Position numbers and translations under genes: made by a program. Source: Apophysomyces variabilis (Eukaryota; Mucoromycota; Mucoromycetes; Mucorales; Mucoraceae). Taken from it: 64,000 bases of DNA. The stretch is from assembly GCA_002749535.1 (NCBI GenBank), contig MZZL01000408.1, positions 418,693 to 482,692 of the forward strand, given 5' to 3'. Positions 1 through 10,059 of this stretch are shown in pieces (positions within the stretch are counted from its first letter, which is position 1; each line of letters begins with the position of its first letter). The notes beneath the pieces are model-generated. The model made no database searches. It was given only the letters and a program-made list of their open reading frames with translations, and had not been told where the DNA came from.

Positions 1-648
1 AATAATCGTTGTAGAAAAGACCATGGAGAATCGATGCTTTTGCACGGTGCCTAGCGTGGGCCAATTGTGAATTGTGTCTATGCTCTCAAGCCTATCATTG
101 GCGCACCCATTTATGGTTACGTATGGAAGCACTGACATCCTGTATGATGATATGGTAGTTACACAAGGTCTAGTCAGCGATGAGACGAGCAGGAGATACG
201 GCTACCACCGAGATTTCTATGTTAAGATCACAAACCGACGAAGATCATTGGATAAGACAAGACTGGCATACGGTGGTCACATCCAATGATTAAATTGTCA
301 GAGCCTGGACTCAAAAAAAAAGTTTTTTAACGGCTTGGAAAATTGCCCGCACAAGGGTTTTATCAGACAAACGATCCGATTAGATTGGAAATATTATGAT
401 GCGAAACCTACCAATAGGTCTTGTAGTATGTTTTTGGATGGGCCCCGCTTATGCGTTCATCCAGCATTAACTTATATAAGCGTGGTAAACCACTTATGAC
501 GCGTCAGTTATGACCAAATGGAGTTCCAAAATGAATTTTTTTATTTCCGGGTCACAGCGTGTTGACTGATGAAATGACGACTTCCCTTTTTCTTCCTGGA
601 CATACATGAACCTTTCCCGAGATACCACGCAGATCGTCATTACAGCTT
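1..648. other. Intergenic, no gene recognised
   Basis: No open frame here carries a recognisable domain; a 71-codon plus-strand frame at 74-289 has no family resemblance. A TATA-like TATATAAG near 474-481 lies about 170 bp upstream of the receptor start codon at 649 and could be its promoter. Confidence 0.4.
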
Positions 649-2065
649 ATGGATTCTTTCAATCAGCGTTTCAACCAGACGATGTTGAATGCTGGCTATG
701 CACCCGTTGAACTATACGAATTGAGTATACGTATATGTTTGAGGCTGTATTACGTCTCGATCGGATGTTGTCTACTTATTGCCGCCTCTTACGTCTTTAT
801 CCGCTGGATCGACTCTCAGTTAGACAGGCTCTCGCTTCGATTATTACTCTATGCCACTATCCTTCATATCTTGATGAGCGTGGCAGCTATCGGTCGTGTC
901 TATGTAGATCAATTACCTCGAGCATGCCAGTTTTTGATGTTCTTATACGTATTCTCGAATCTGTCCAGCACATTCTTTATCATGTTTATTGCACTGAACT
1001 TGCAAATAATTTTTGTCCATGGACGGCGGATCCATCATTTGGAAAAAATCTATGTTGTTGTCAGTATCGTTGTGTCGCTGATCCTCGCCATTGTCCCCTT
1101 TTTTTCGCCACGGGTAGCGTATGGATACAGTCCTCATATTCGAGAATGCTGGTTCCTTGGTCGCCAAGGCAGTGTTTACTCGGCTTGGGCGTTGATGTCC
1201 TATTATTTCTGGATAATGCTCGCAACGTTTTACTGCTGTGTCGCACTGTTGCTTGTCATCATCAAGTTACGCAAAGAAGAACTAATGATCAGTCGGGAGT
1301 TAAATAAGAAGAAACGACGCATGAATTGGATTCCTTGGATTGGACGGCGAATGGAAAATGAAGGAAGAATTATCAGCATCCAGTCTTCCACCCTAATACA
1401 AGCATGTAATCATCGTCCCTCCTATGTGCTTAAAACTGTCCGCCGTGTGATCTGGTATCCAATAAGTAAGTTTCGATACTGGTAACTTTTAGCAGCCAGT
1501 GAACTGATCCTCTGAAAAGCTCTTATTCTGACTCGGATTTGGGGTCTTATCAGCTTTGGATATTCATATCGGACAAGCAAAATCCATCCCTTTTATTACC
1601 TTATGACATATATTGCACCTCCTGTCCAAGGCAGGTAGCCTCGGGGAAATTCTCTTCGGTAATAACCCAGAAAGTTTACCATCTTTAGGCATTTGTTTGC
1701 TTGTTATCCTATTGGCCGATCCAGCTTTTCACGGTGCCATACAAACATATTTTGATGGTAATGAAAAGAAAGGAGTATCTCGGGTTGGTCGCGATCTGCA
1801 TCCGCAGCGTGTCGACAGCCCATCTATCGGAAACTTTCGATCCGCGCAAACTTCTATGGCTAGCGGCACTGGTTACGAACCAGTCATACCGACGGATCAT
1901 TCTGGTGAAGACTTGCGACAGTCAGACTTCACTGTAGCGGCTATTGCTTTGGCGCATACTGTGCCCGCGAGAACCTCTGGTATCCAGTCACTACATTATG
2001 TTGATCATTATATATCAACGGATGCTGACGAGCTACCTGATCCGCGCAAACTCTCAGATTTGTAG
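649..2065 (+). CDS. Seven-transmembrane receptor, GPCR-like
   Basis: Probable G-protein-coupled receptor of the fungal Git3/cAMP-receptor-like type, expected in the plasma membrane. My model is join(649..1465, 1520..1630, 1725..2065), 422 residues. Exon 1 gives five hydrophobic helices (about residues 34-50, 63-85, 92-120, 135-152, 177-205) and a basic third cytoplasmic loop (KKKRRMNW). Exon 2 supplies helix 6 (ending IWGLISFGYSY) and the start of helix 7 (MTYIAPPVQ). The first intron (1466-1519) is GT-AG. The second needs a GC-AG intron (1631-1724) to keep helix 7 in frame (AFHGAIQTYFDG) and reach a Ser/Thr-rich tail of about 100 residues. Helix count and loop charge are seen directly; the subfamily is inferred and the ligand unknown. 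The C-terminal exon is the least certain part. A protein kinase gene follows on the same strand. Confidence 0.65.
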
Positions 2066-2357
2066 ATTCAATGCGTGATGATATGGAACTTTTCCGATTT
2101 CCATGCAATGCTCTGGGACGGGCCGGTTATGCAGCGAACTTTAACTCTATCACGGTTCCTCGCGATACGCCCAAGGAAAGGAGGAAGGTTTACTCCGTGA
2201 AACATCAATGTCTTCAAAAACGGCGACTTGAAATCTCCCCCGGGCCAAATTTATTCCCTTTCCCGCTCGGTTGATGATTTTGTCTGAAACCGTACAAGTT
2301 AATCAGGGAAAACCCCATGATATTATATAAACTATAACTTAGACCTATAAATCTGTT

Positions 2358-3603
2358 GTGATAACTACTGTTTCCTGTTTGATCATTACCATATCATCCA
2401 ATATGATCACTTTACACGAAATAAACCCGTCTTCCAGCAAAAATATGGCAGTCTATGGTTTACGGTCGAAGACTCCGCCGCAATTCATCTTCAACAAGCC
2501 TCACTACGATGGGCACTATGAGCACACACACTATCACCATCTTCGTAAAACGAATTTGATCAACCTGCGTTGGAAGGCAATTTTCAGAAGAAGACCTAGA
2601 GAACTAATTAACCCGAAAAATGGTGAGTTTCCATTTGCCAACCAGTTCAACCATGATGTTAAAACACGTTATGGAAGATGGGGTAAGCCTATGAGAAAAA
2701 GCAACCTAGATTTTTCAACTGCTCATACGTTCCTTAGGGGAGCTCATTGGAAAAGGCTCTGGTGGATATATTCGTTTGATTCATGGCAAAAACGGACTTC
2801 TTGCGGCTAAAGAGTTTCGAAAACGCTTGCCACATGAGAAAGAAAAAGAATATATCAAGAAGGTGACGGCAGAATTTTGCATCGGTTCTATCCTACGGCA
2901 TCCTAACATTATCCGCACGTTTGATATGGTTCAACAAGATACCAAATTCTATGAAATCATGGAATACGCACCGAACGGGATGTTTTCAATGGTCCTCAGT
3001 GGCCGAATGTCAGCACAGGAGATTGCATGTTGTTGGCGCCAGTTACTGAGTGGCCTGGAATATCTCCAATCAGTGGGCATTGCTCACCGGGACTTGAAAC
3101 TGGATAATTTGATGTTGGACGACCGTGCGATCCTGAAAATCATCGATTTCGGCTGTGCAGATGTCGTCAGATACCCACATGAAACAAAAACGCATGCTAG
3201 TCGTGGCATCTACGGGTCTGACCCGTATATCGCTCCAGAGATGTATGATCAGCCTCTGTATGACGCCAACAAGGCTGACGTATGGTCGTGCGGTATTATC
3301 TTTGTTTGCATGACCATAGGACGATTTCCTTGGCAAGTATCCAAACCGCTCGATCCAACCTATAGCCGTTTTATAACTGAAGGGCCTCAGTGGCTTCTTG
3401 CCCATTTGCCCCTGAATGCCAGGCCTATTATTGCCCGTATCCTCGACCCTGAGCCAGCCAGACGTTGCGCATTGGACGAGATCTTAGCTGACGAATGGGT
3501 AAACCACATCGACGTATGTACAGCAGAATATCCGGGAGACGATCATTACCACCACCTTTCCATAAAATCAACCACAGATGGAACAGGAGAAAAAACATTA
3601 TAA
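2358..3603 (+). CDS. Ser/Thr protein kinase, HAL4/HAL5/NPR-like
   Basis: Fungal-type serine/threonine kinase. Model: join(2358..2682, 2738..3603), intron 2683-2737, 396 residues from the first ATG; in-frame ATGs at 2403 and 2445 are alternatives. The intron splits the glycine-rich loop, which rejoins as ELIGKGSGGYIRLI. Other kinase motifs in order: catalytic Lys in AAKEFRKR, HRDLKLDN catalytic loop, DFGCA metal-binding motif, YIAPEMY, and ADVWSCGIIF. The run EKEYIKKVTAEFCI after the catalytic Lys is characteristic of the yeast HAL4/HAL5/NPR1 group, which controls plasma-membrane transporters; that role is family knowledge, not shown here. The His/Tyr-rich N-terminal 105 residues are not recognisable. 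Catalytic residues look complete, so an active kinase is expected. Confidence 0.88.
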
Positions 3604-4505
3604 TATTATAGCCTGTGATCCTTTTTCTATTTGCATGAATACATCTATACCTGCTAAATGACAATTGCTATAAGCTGATCAAGCATTATTCTTTCTTTTT
3701 TACATTGTGTTTACTTTTTCCAACTAATTGTGCGTATAGTAGACATACATAACCTGTATAAAATCATTGCCAACCTACATGATTGCGACTTTAAACAAAC
3801 ATAATGAAAACAACAGCTAGCATATGTATTTGACGTTCGAAATAGCGACAACCGGAAAATCCATGACGTTTCAACGGTGCGAGACCAAGCATGGTAGACA
3901 ATTTACCGCATATTATACAGTACGTTATTCCATTTACAAGCGAACTTGCATCTGCAATTCTCTTTATGAACATCTACCGAACCTTAGCTGCTCCGCCCGT
4001 TGCGGTGAATTTATTCTTTTCTCACATTGAGGATTGCTCCGTATGATCGTTGTAGACGACAACAATAGAAATAAGAGAAGCCGATCAGATCGATTTGCAT
4101 TATAATAACCGTATTCCTTTAGTGCAAGACGAGAAGCGAGATCAGGGAAAGTTACACAATTTTCGATTTGATCGTTTCTAGCGTTTGAAATTACCGAGGA
4201 TTATGTATAGTATGCCCAATAATTGTTTTACAGATCCTTTAGCCGCTAGCTTGCTTCATAGGACTTTGGAAACTTTCATCAATTTGGGTAATGTCACGGG
4301 TCGTAGATTTCTAATTTAAGTATACATTAGCACATGTCTTCCACTACCCGTCACCGTAATCTTCGTTTTGGCTACCTGACTGTCAAGCGTATTTTTACAC
4401 CTGACACACCTCACGGTTATGTCAACAGCAGTACATTGACCCTATAGACCTAAAGTAGGTCTACTGGTTCGTCTAGATCTTGCATGCATCCCTCTAATCA
4501 CAAAA
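3604..4505. other. Intergenic, nothing recognised
   Basis: About 900 bp between the kinase stop and the retrotransposon target site. No open frame has domain-like content. The retrotransposon insertion begins immediately after it. Confidence 0.5.
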
Positions 4506-4510
4506 GCTGA
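4506..4510. repeat. Target-site duplication, left (GCTGA)
   Basis: GCTGA directly precedes the 5' LTR and the same five bases directly follow the 3' LTR at 10055-10059. A five-base duplication is typical of Ty3/Gypsy integration and confirms the element's ends. Confidence 0.9.
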
Positions 4511-4926
4511 TGTCGTATAGCTAGTATGTCGTTATACACCTTAATAGCGGGACTACAATACAGTTTCCCAATTTGGTATATGGATCATCGTATTTTACAT
4601 GCAATGTAGCTCTCTCCTTTACGCAGTATAAAGACGATCAGACCATCTTACTACATGCATCATGTATCAAACTAAGTGTACAGTTTAATCTATGCAAGGT
4701 GGTTCTTTCCCTCTTTCTTTACATTTCTCTATCCTCATAGATCTACACTGCATCTATAGAGACAACACATAGAACAACACATTACACAACGCATACACTT
4801 ACATTTAGAGACAACATATAAATAGTCGTGAAAACATAATGATAAAAAAAAACAATCTCGACTCAGTCTCAAAGGATTCTATTGTCCGATTTTCTTTTAT
4901 CTCATTTGTCTCTAACATATACCACA
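4511..4926 (+). repeat. 5' long terminal repeat
   Basis: 416 bp, TGTCG...CCACA, same sequence as the copy at 9639-10054. It contains a TATA-like TATAAATA near 4818-4825, a plausible U3 promoter. An A9 run (about 4844-4852) and TCAAAGGA (4869-4876) lie downstream of it and are of interest for priming. Confidence 0.97.
4818..4825 (+). promoter_or_regulatory. TATA-like box in the 5' LTR
   Basis: TATAAATA inside the LTR, roughly 130 bp before the gag-pol start codon. It is the only clear TATA-like site in the LTR's last 150 bp and probably directs the genomic transcript. Inferred from sequence only. Confidence 0.5.
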
Positions 4927-4953
4927 TTTTTTTTCCTTTGAATACCTTTTATT

Positions 4954-7900
4954 ATGTCTGCTCAAAATGACAATACCAACTCTCCCGTTTTCGGAACCAT
5001 TTCGCAAGAAGATCGTGAAGCTATCAGACAGGCCATGTCCATGGGCAATCTGGTCGCTCCACAGGAAGAAGACACCGCTATGCAAGTGGTAGAGGAGTCC
5101 ACAGAGCTCCACATTGACTTGGAAAAAATTCAAGAAAACTTACATCAAAAGAAGAAGGCTGCCGCTGATAAATTGATCTGGGTCTTGGCCAATCCGCAAG
5201 GAACACAGCAGGAACGGGAAACAGCTCAGGCAGATCTTGATGCTGCCAAAACTGCTTGGAACGCTTTTGTGGAAGCCAAGAAGGTACGAGAGGAAACCTT
5301 TACAGAAGGAACAAGCACAGAGGGAAAAAGCAGCCAGACATCGGCTGTTGTACCAAAAGAGCTACCAGCATTTCAGATCAAAGGTGGGCCTATCAGAAAT
5401 GCAAGCAAAAAGATGCATGACACCGTACGTACGTTCATCAGCGCTTTTGAGGTGCAATTGAGGGCGTATAAATTGGTTCCACTCGATGACCATTGGGAAC
5501 GGTTATTCTGGTTGACCTGTGATGACACGCAACGTCAATGGTTTGCACGTACATTAGCTGACAAAGGACTTCGCTGGGAACAGGCGCGTACACACCTGGA
5601 AAAGGAGTTTGGAAATCCCTTCTACGTCTGGCAAAAGAAGGATGAACATCGTCACCTGGCACAACGTCCTGATGAAAGCATACACCTCTTTCTGGAACGA
5701 TACCAAGAGGTATCTTACGAGGCCAATTTGGCAAGTGACCAAGACTTGGTGTACAACTTTGTGTGCTCCCTGTTACCGCCAATTAAGAAAAAAGCTTGGT
5801 CTACCCTGACGAATCAATATGGTCTCGAATTAACAAGTGACCTGCAGCAAGCTGCACAGTTGATTATGGCCGCATGTGGGGAAGGTACCAACAATACCTA
5901 TACGGAAACAGCATCCAACGGCAAAAGGCGATACGACAACGAGGGTTTCAATGGCAACAAGAAGCACAAACGTGCTAGACAGGGCACCTGCCCTCTACAC
6001 CCAAAAGGTTCGCATGCTAAGGAAGACTGCTTCGTGTGGAAATCAATGCTGAAGGAGGCAGCAGCCAAGAGCAACAAACCCCACAACAACGGACAAAAGG
6101 GGCACAAGGAGCCAAACCTCTGCCGCTACTGTAAAAAGGTGGAATACACCAAAGGGCACACATGTCCAGAATATTGGAACAGCAAAAAAGTGGTGGCAAA
6201 CCGCTCCGCAAAGGTTATGGATCTAGAAGATCCAGACAACCTATTGCCAATCAACATGGAGAAATTGGATCTCCAACAACAAGGTATTCACCTTACAAAT
6301 TCCATTAACAAAACCACTGACTCAATTTACGTACCAATTCTTGTACAGAATAAACGACAGTGGGGCCTCATTGATACGGGGGCGAATGGATCTTTTATGA
6401 ACCTGGGATTAGCACAGGAATTACATTTGTCAGTCAACACAAATAAAAAACATAATATTCAACTGGCATCCACAAGTGGTACCATAAATAGTTTTGGCAC
6501 TGTTGAAGCAGAATTGTCATACAAGGGTAAACACCTAAAACATACCTTCATTGTTATGAATCTATCACTGGGTACACAAATCAGCATCGGTTTGGATCTT
6601 ATGCCCAAGTTAGGATTAGGCATCACAGGTATCGCAGCTTCATGGGATGACCAAATGGAGAAAAATTCCAAAGACAATATCATAAATGATATTCCTAAGC
6701 CCAACGACTCACCCGCAGGCACAACAGCAGAAAGACATGTATTCTTTCAAGCAATTCAGCCTTCATTGCATACTAATGCAAACATACCTAGTTCATCGTT
6801 TTGCACGATACCCGAGTCAATTATACACTTAGACACACCAGAAGGCCTAACATCATACCGAAGACAATATGATCTGCCAATGGTGTATGAATCCAAAGTA
6901 CAAGAAGCCGTGGACACTTGGTTAAAAGAGGGAACAATTGAAAGGGCACCAGTTGACACAGCCTGGAATAGTCCCTTAACCTTGGCACCAAAGAAAGATG
7001 CATCCGGTAACTACACCGATCGTCGTCCTTGCTTGGATCCACGACATATCAACAAACTCATCAAAGTGGATCGTTACCCACTGCCTCTTATTGGAGACAT
7101 ATTTCACAAGCTCGGAGGTTCTACTGTGTTCACTACATTAGACCTTAAAACTGCTTTTCATCGTTTCCAAATCTATGAGCCAGACCGTCCTAAAACAGCG
7201 TTCACTTTCAAAGGCACGCAATATATGTTTAAAGGTTGTCCGTTTGGTCTCAAGCCGATATCATCCAAGTTTCAACGCGTCATGGATATCCTTTTCTGTG
7301 ATACTCCGTTCGTTACGACGTTTGTGGACGATATTATCATACACTCTGAAAATATGGAAAAACACACAGTGCATGTCAAAACTGTTATCGATAAACTTAC
7401 TGCCGTCAACTTGATCCTCAATCCCAAAAAATGCCACTTTGCACAAAAGTCGGTTTATTTATTGGGTTTCTGCGTGTCAGGAAAAGGCATAACGCTGGAC
7501 CCACGCAAAGTGAGTAACATACAAGAGTGGCCACTTCCTCGCACAGGAAAAGATGTACAACGTTTTCTTGGCGTCATCAACTACTTCCGGGAACACATCC
7601 CTAATGCTTCCATGCTCACAGCTCCATTGGATCGGTTACGCAATGCGGACAATCTGAAAGACCTTTGGACAGAAGAGCACACGACCACTTTCCAAAGCCT
7701 AAAGCAAATTTTGCTGACGCTACCTATCCTGTGCTACCCAAACTTAAAATACCCGTTCAGTGTTGCAACAGACGCCTCTAACACAGGCATTGGGGCAGTT
7801 CTCTACCAAATAATTAATGGAGAAACACGCCATATTGCTTTCATGGCACGTGCTTTAACAACAAGCGAACGCAATTACTCCACTACCAAACGAGAACTAC

Positions 7901-9585
7901 TTGCTATTATTTATGCGCTCAACAAATTCCACAAATATCTATGGGGAAACAAATTCACCCTCCTGACTGACCACAAGGCACTAACGTATCTTCATACGCA
8001 AAAGAAGCCTAACGCCATGATGATTAACTGGCTTGATACGCTTCTGCAATACGACTTCGATGTTGAACACCTCCCAGGTTTACGAAACATCTTACCTGAT
8101 CAACTTTCACGCCTTTTCCCCCCGGCAAAAATGCTGGAAGGGGGTACTGCTCCCGCAATAAGTCAGGATGATAAGGAAAAGCTTCTTAATAGGGCAGCTT
8201 CCGTGGATAATGACGATAAATTAATTCCACCAGAAAAGGAACGCCCAGAGCTTTTACACAACGCGCATATATTTGGACATTTTGGCGCTGACGCCATGGT
8301 CAATGCACTTCATAACGAAGGGTTACACTGGCCGAACATACACAAAGAAGCTGTAGAAACAGTAAGAAAGTGTGCAGAGTGCCAAAAGCACAATATCGTA
8401 AAAAGAGGTTATCATCCTCTGCGTCCTATACATGCATACTTGCCTTGTGATCATTGGGCAATAGATCTGGCCGGTCCTTTCACTACCTCTCACACAGGTA
8501 ACAATTATTTGTTGATTATGATCGACATTTGCACTCGTTTCTGTGTTCTCCGTGCAATACCTGACAAATCTCAAAACACAGTAGTAAACGCTGTAATTCA
8601 TGTCTTCTGTGATTTTGGATTTCCTCGATATCTACAATCTGACAATGGAAAAGAGTTCATCAATTCACTCATTAAATTACTGGCACAATCATCAGGTTTT
8701 GATCATCGATTGGTCACACCTTATCATCCAAGAGCCAACGGCGTAGCAGAACGCTGGGTTTCTACCTCAACAAACGCACTCAGAAAATGCATCAAAGGGG
8801 CAACCCGAGATTGGGACCTCTATGTACCAAGTGTACAACTAGCATTAAATGCAAAAGTCACAAAGCGGACAGGATCATCACCTTACAGTCTTATGTTTGC
8901 AAGGACTATGAATGGGTTTAAAAATTACCAAGAAGATCCTAGCACTCCTCCGCTCACAAACAAAGAACTTTTGCAGCGTATAGAGGATATGGCGAATATC
9001 ATTTTTCCAGCAATTGCCGAAAGAATGCAAGCTGTGACAAATGCACAAAAAGGAAAATTTGATAGTAAATACAGACTAGTCAAGTTTCCGCCAAAAAGCC
9101 AGGTCATGATCAAAGAAAGACAACGCGGAAAATTAGAACCTGCGTATCATGGTCCTTATACAGTTGTCAGAGAAACCAGAGGAGGATCCTATGTCCTTAT
9201 GGATGAACAAGGACTTTTACTCCCAAGCGACTATCCACCATCGGCACTCAAATTGATATCTCAAGACGAGATCATTTCCCTAGAAGAAGTCCAAGAAAAA
9301 GGCAAAGACTATTATGTTGTAGAAGCCGTAGTAGGACACAAAGAAATTTCTAAAGGGAATTATATCTATAGAGTAAGATGGGAAGGTTACGGTGAAGCTA
9401 ATGATACATGGCAAAAGCCAGATTCATTCAGCAGTCCACAACCTATTATGGATTACTGGGAAAGACTTGGTACTACACCAAATAGCAAGACAGGTCAGAA
9501 ATGCACACTACAAAATACACGATCCAACAAACGTCTGAATAATAACCAGAAGAATTCACGACAAAGTAAACGTACACGAACATAA
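4954..9585 (+). CDS. Gag-Pol polyprotein with C-terminal chromodomain
   Basis: Single 1,543-residue frame, with no frameshift between gag and pol. Gag spans about residues 130-350, followed by Cys/His clusters (CRYCKK...H...C). The aspartic protease is marked by LIDTGA at about 471-476. Reverse transcriptase has the catalytic FVDD at about 790-793. RNase H has TDASNTG near 940 and TDHKAL. Integrase has an HHCC finger (GHFG...CAEC) and the D,D35E triad: D in AIDLAGP (near 1171), D1230 in SDNGKEF, E1266 in VAERW. A chromodomain occupies about 1453-1505 (YRVRWEGYGEANDTW), the module that targets chromoviruses to modified histones. All catalytic residues checked are present, so the element appears coding-competent. 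The start is the first ATG after the 5' LTR. Confidence 0.97.
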   Translation: MSAQNDNTNSPVFGTISQEDREAIRQAMSMGNLVAPQEEDTAMQVVEESTELHIDLEKIQENLHQKKKAAADKLIWVLANPQGTQQERETAQADLDAAKTAWNAFVEAKKVREETFTEGTSTEGKSSQTSAVVPKELPAFQIKGGPIRNASKKMHDTVRTFISAFEVQLRAYKLVPLDDHWERLFWLTCDDTQRQWFARTLADKGLRWEQARTHLEKEFGNPFYVWQKKDEHRHLAQRPDESIHLFLERYQEVSYEANLASDQDLVYNFVCSLLPPIKKKAWSTLTNQYGLELTSDLQQAAQLIMAACGEGTNNTYTETASNGKRRYDNEGFNGNKKHKRARQGTCPLHPKGSHAKEDCFVWKSMLKEAAAKSNKPHNNGQKGHKEPNLCRYCKKVEYTKGHTCPEYWNSKKVVANRSAKVMDLEDPDNLLPINMEKLDLQQQGIHLTNSINKTTDSIYVPILVQNKRQWGLIDTGANGSFMNLGLAQELHLSVNTNKKHNIQLASTSGTINSFGTVEAELSYKGKHLKHTFIVMNLSLGTQISIGLDLMPKLGLGITGIAASWDDQMEKNSKDNIINDIPKPNDSPAGTTAERHVFFQAIQPSLHTNANIPSSSFCTIPESIIHLDTPEGLTSYRRQYDLPMVYESKVQEAVDTWLKEGTIERAPVDTAWNSPLTLAPKKDASGNYTDRRPCLDPRHINKLIKVDRYPLPLIGDIFHKLGGSTVFTTLDLKTAFHRFQIYEPDRPKTAFTFKGTQYMFKGCPFGLKPISSKFQRVMDILFCDTPFVTTFVDDIIIHSENMEKHTVHVKTVIDKLTAVNLILNPKKCHFAQKSVYLLGFCVSGKGITLDPRKVSNIQEWPLPRTGKDVQRFLGVINYFREHIPNASMLTAPLDRLRNADNLKDLWTEEHTTTFQSLKQILLTLPILCYPNLKYPFSVATDASNTGIGAVLYQIINGETRHIAFMARALTTSERNYSTTKRELLAIIYALNKFHKYLWGNKFTLLTDHKALTYLHTQKKPNAMMINWLDTLLQYDFDVEHLPGLRNILPDQLSRLFPPAKMLEGGTAPAISQDDKEKLLNRAASVDNDDKLIPPEKERPELLHNAHIFGHFGADAMVNALHNEGLHWPNIHKEAVETVRKCAECQKHNIVKRGYHPLRPIHAYLPCDHWAIDLAGPFTTSHTGNNYLLIMIDICTRFCVLRAIPDKSQNTVVNAVIHVFCDFGFPRYLQSDNGKEFINSLIKLLAQSSGFDHRLVTPYHPRANGVAERWVSTSTNALRKCIKGATRDWDLYVPSVQLALNAKVTKRTGSSPYSLMFARTMNGFKNYQEDPSTPPLTNKELLQRIEDMANIIFPAIAERMQAVTNAQKGKFDSKYRLVKFPPKSQVMIKERQRGKLEPAYHGPYTVVRETRGGSYVLMDEQGLLLPSDYPPSALKLISQDEIISLEEVQEKGKDYYVVEAVVGHKEISKGNYIYRVRWEGYGEANDTWQKPDSFSSPQPIMDYWERLGTTPNSKTGQKCTLQNTRSNKRLNNNQKNSRQSKRTRT

Positions 9586-9638
9586 CTCCATACAACTATC
9601 ATTTAGTTTACGGTTAAGTCTAACCTGGAAGGAGGTGA

Positions 9639-10054
9639 TGTCGTATAGCTAGTATGTCGTTATACACCTTAATAGCGGGACTACAATACAGTTTCCCAAT
9701 TTGGTATATGGATCATCGTATTTTACATGCAATGTAGCTCTCTCCTTTACGCAGTATAAAGACGATCAGACCATCTTACTACATGCATCATGTATCAAAC
9801 TAAGTGTACAGTTTAATCTATGCAAGGTGGTTCTTTCCCTCTTTCTTTACATTTCTCTATCCTCATAGATCTACACTGCATCTATAGAGACAACACATAG
9901 AACAACACATTACACAACGCATACACTTACATTTAGAGACAACATATAAATAGTCGTGAAAACATAATGATAAAAAAAAACAATCTCGACTCAGTCTCAA
10001 AGGATTCTATTGTCCGATTTTCTTTTATCTCATTTGTCTCTAACATATACCACA
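9639..10054 (+). repeat. 3' long terminal repeat
   Basis: 416-bp copy that reads the same as the 5' LTR at 4511-4926; followed by the GCTGA duplication at 10055-10059. Confidence 0.97.
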
Positions 10055-10059
10055 GCTGA

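Larger units (their letters stand above)
4511..10054 (+). mobile_element. Ty3/Gypsy chromovirus-type LTR retrotransposon
   Basis: Complete 5,544-bp element: two 416-bp LTRs starting TGTCG and ending CCACA, a single uninterrupted gag-pol frame (4954-9585), a purine-rich tract (GGAAGGAGG, about 9627-9635) just before the 3' LTR, and a GCTGA target duplication. The protein order protease, reverse transcriptase, RNase H, integrase, chromodomain places it among chromoviruses. The LTRs read identically over their whole length, including the A9 run, so insertion was recent. No tRNA-type primer site (TGG at the LTR/internal junction) is present. Confidence 0.97.

Noticed and set aside
4508..4510. LTR start placed at TGATG (4508)
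   Set aside because: TGA also precedes the 3' LTR by chance, but starting at TGTCG (4511) gives a perfect 5-bp GCTGA target duplication.
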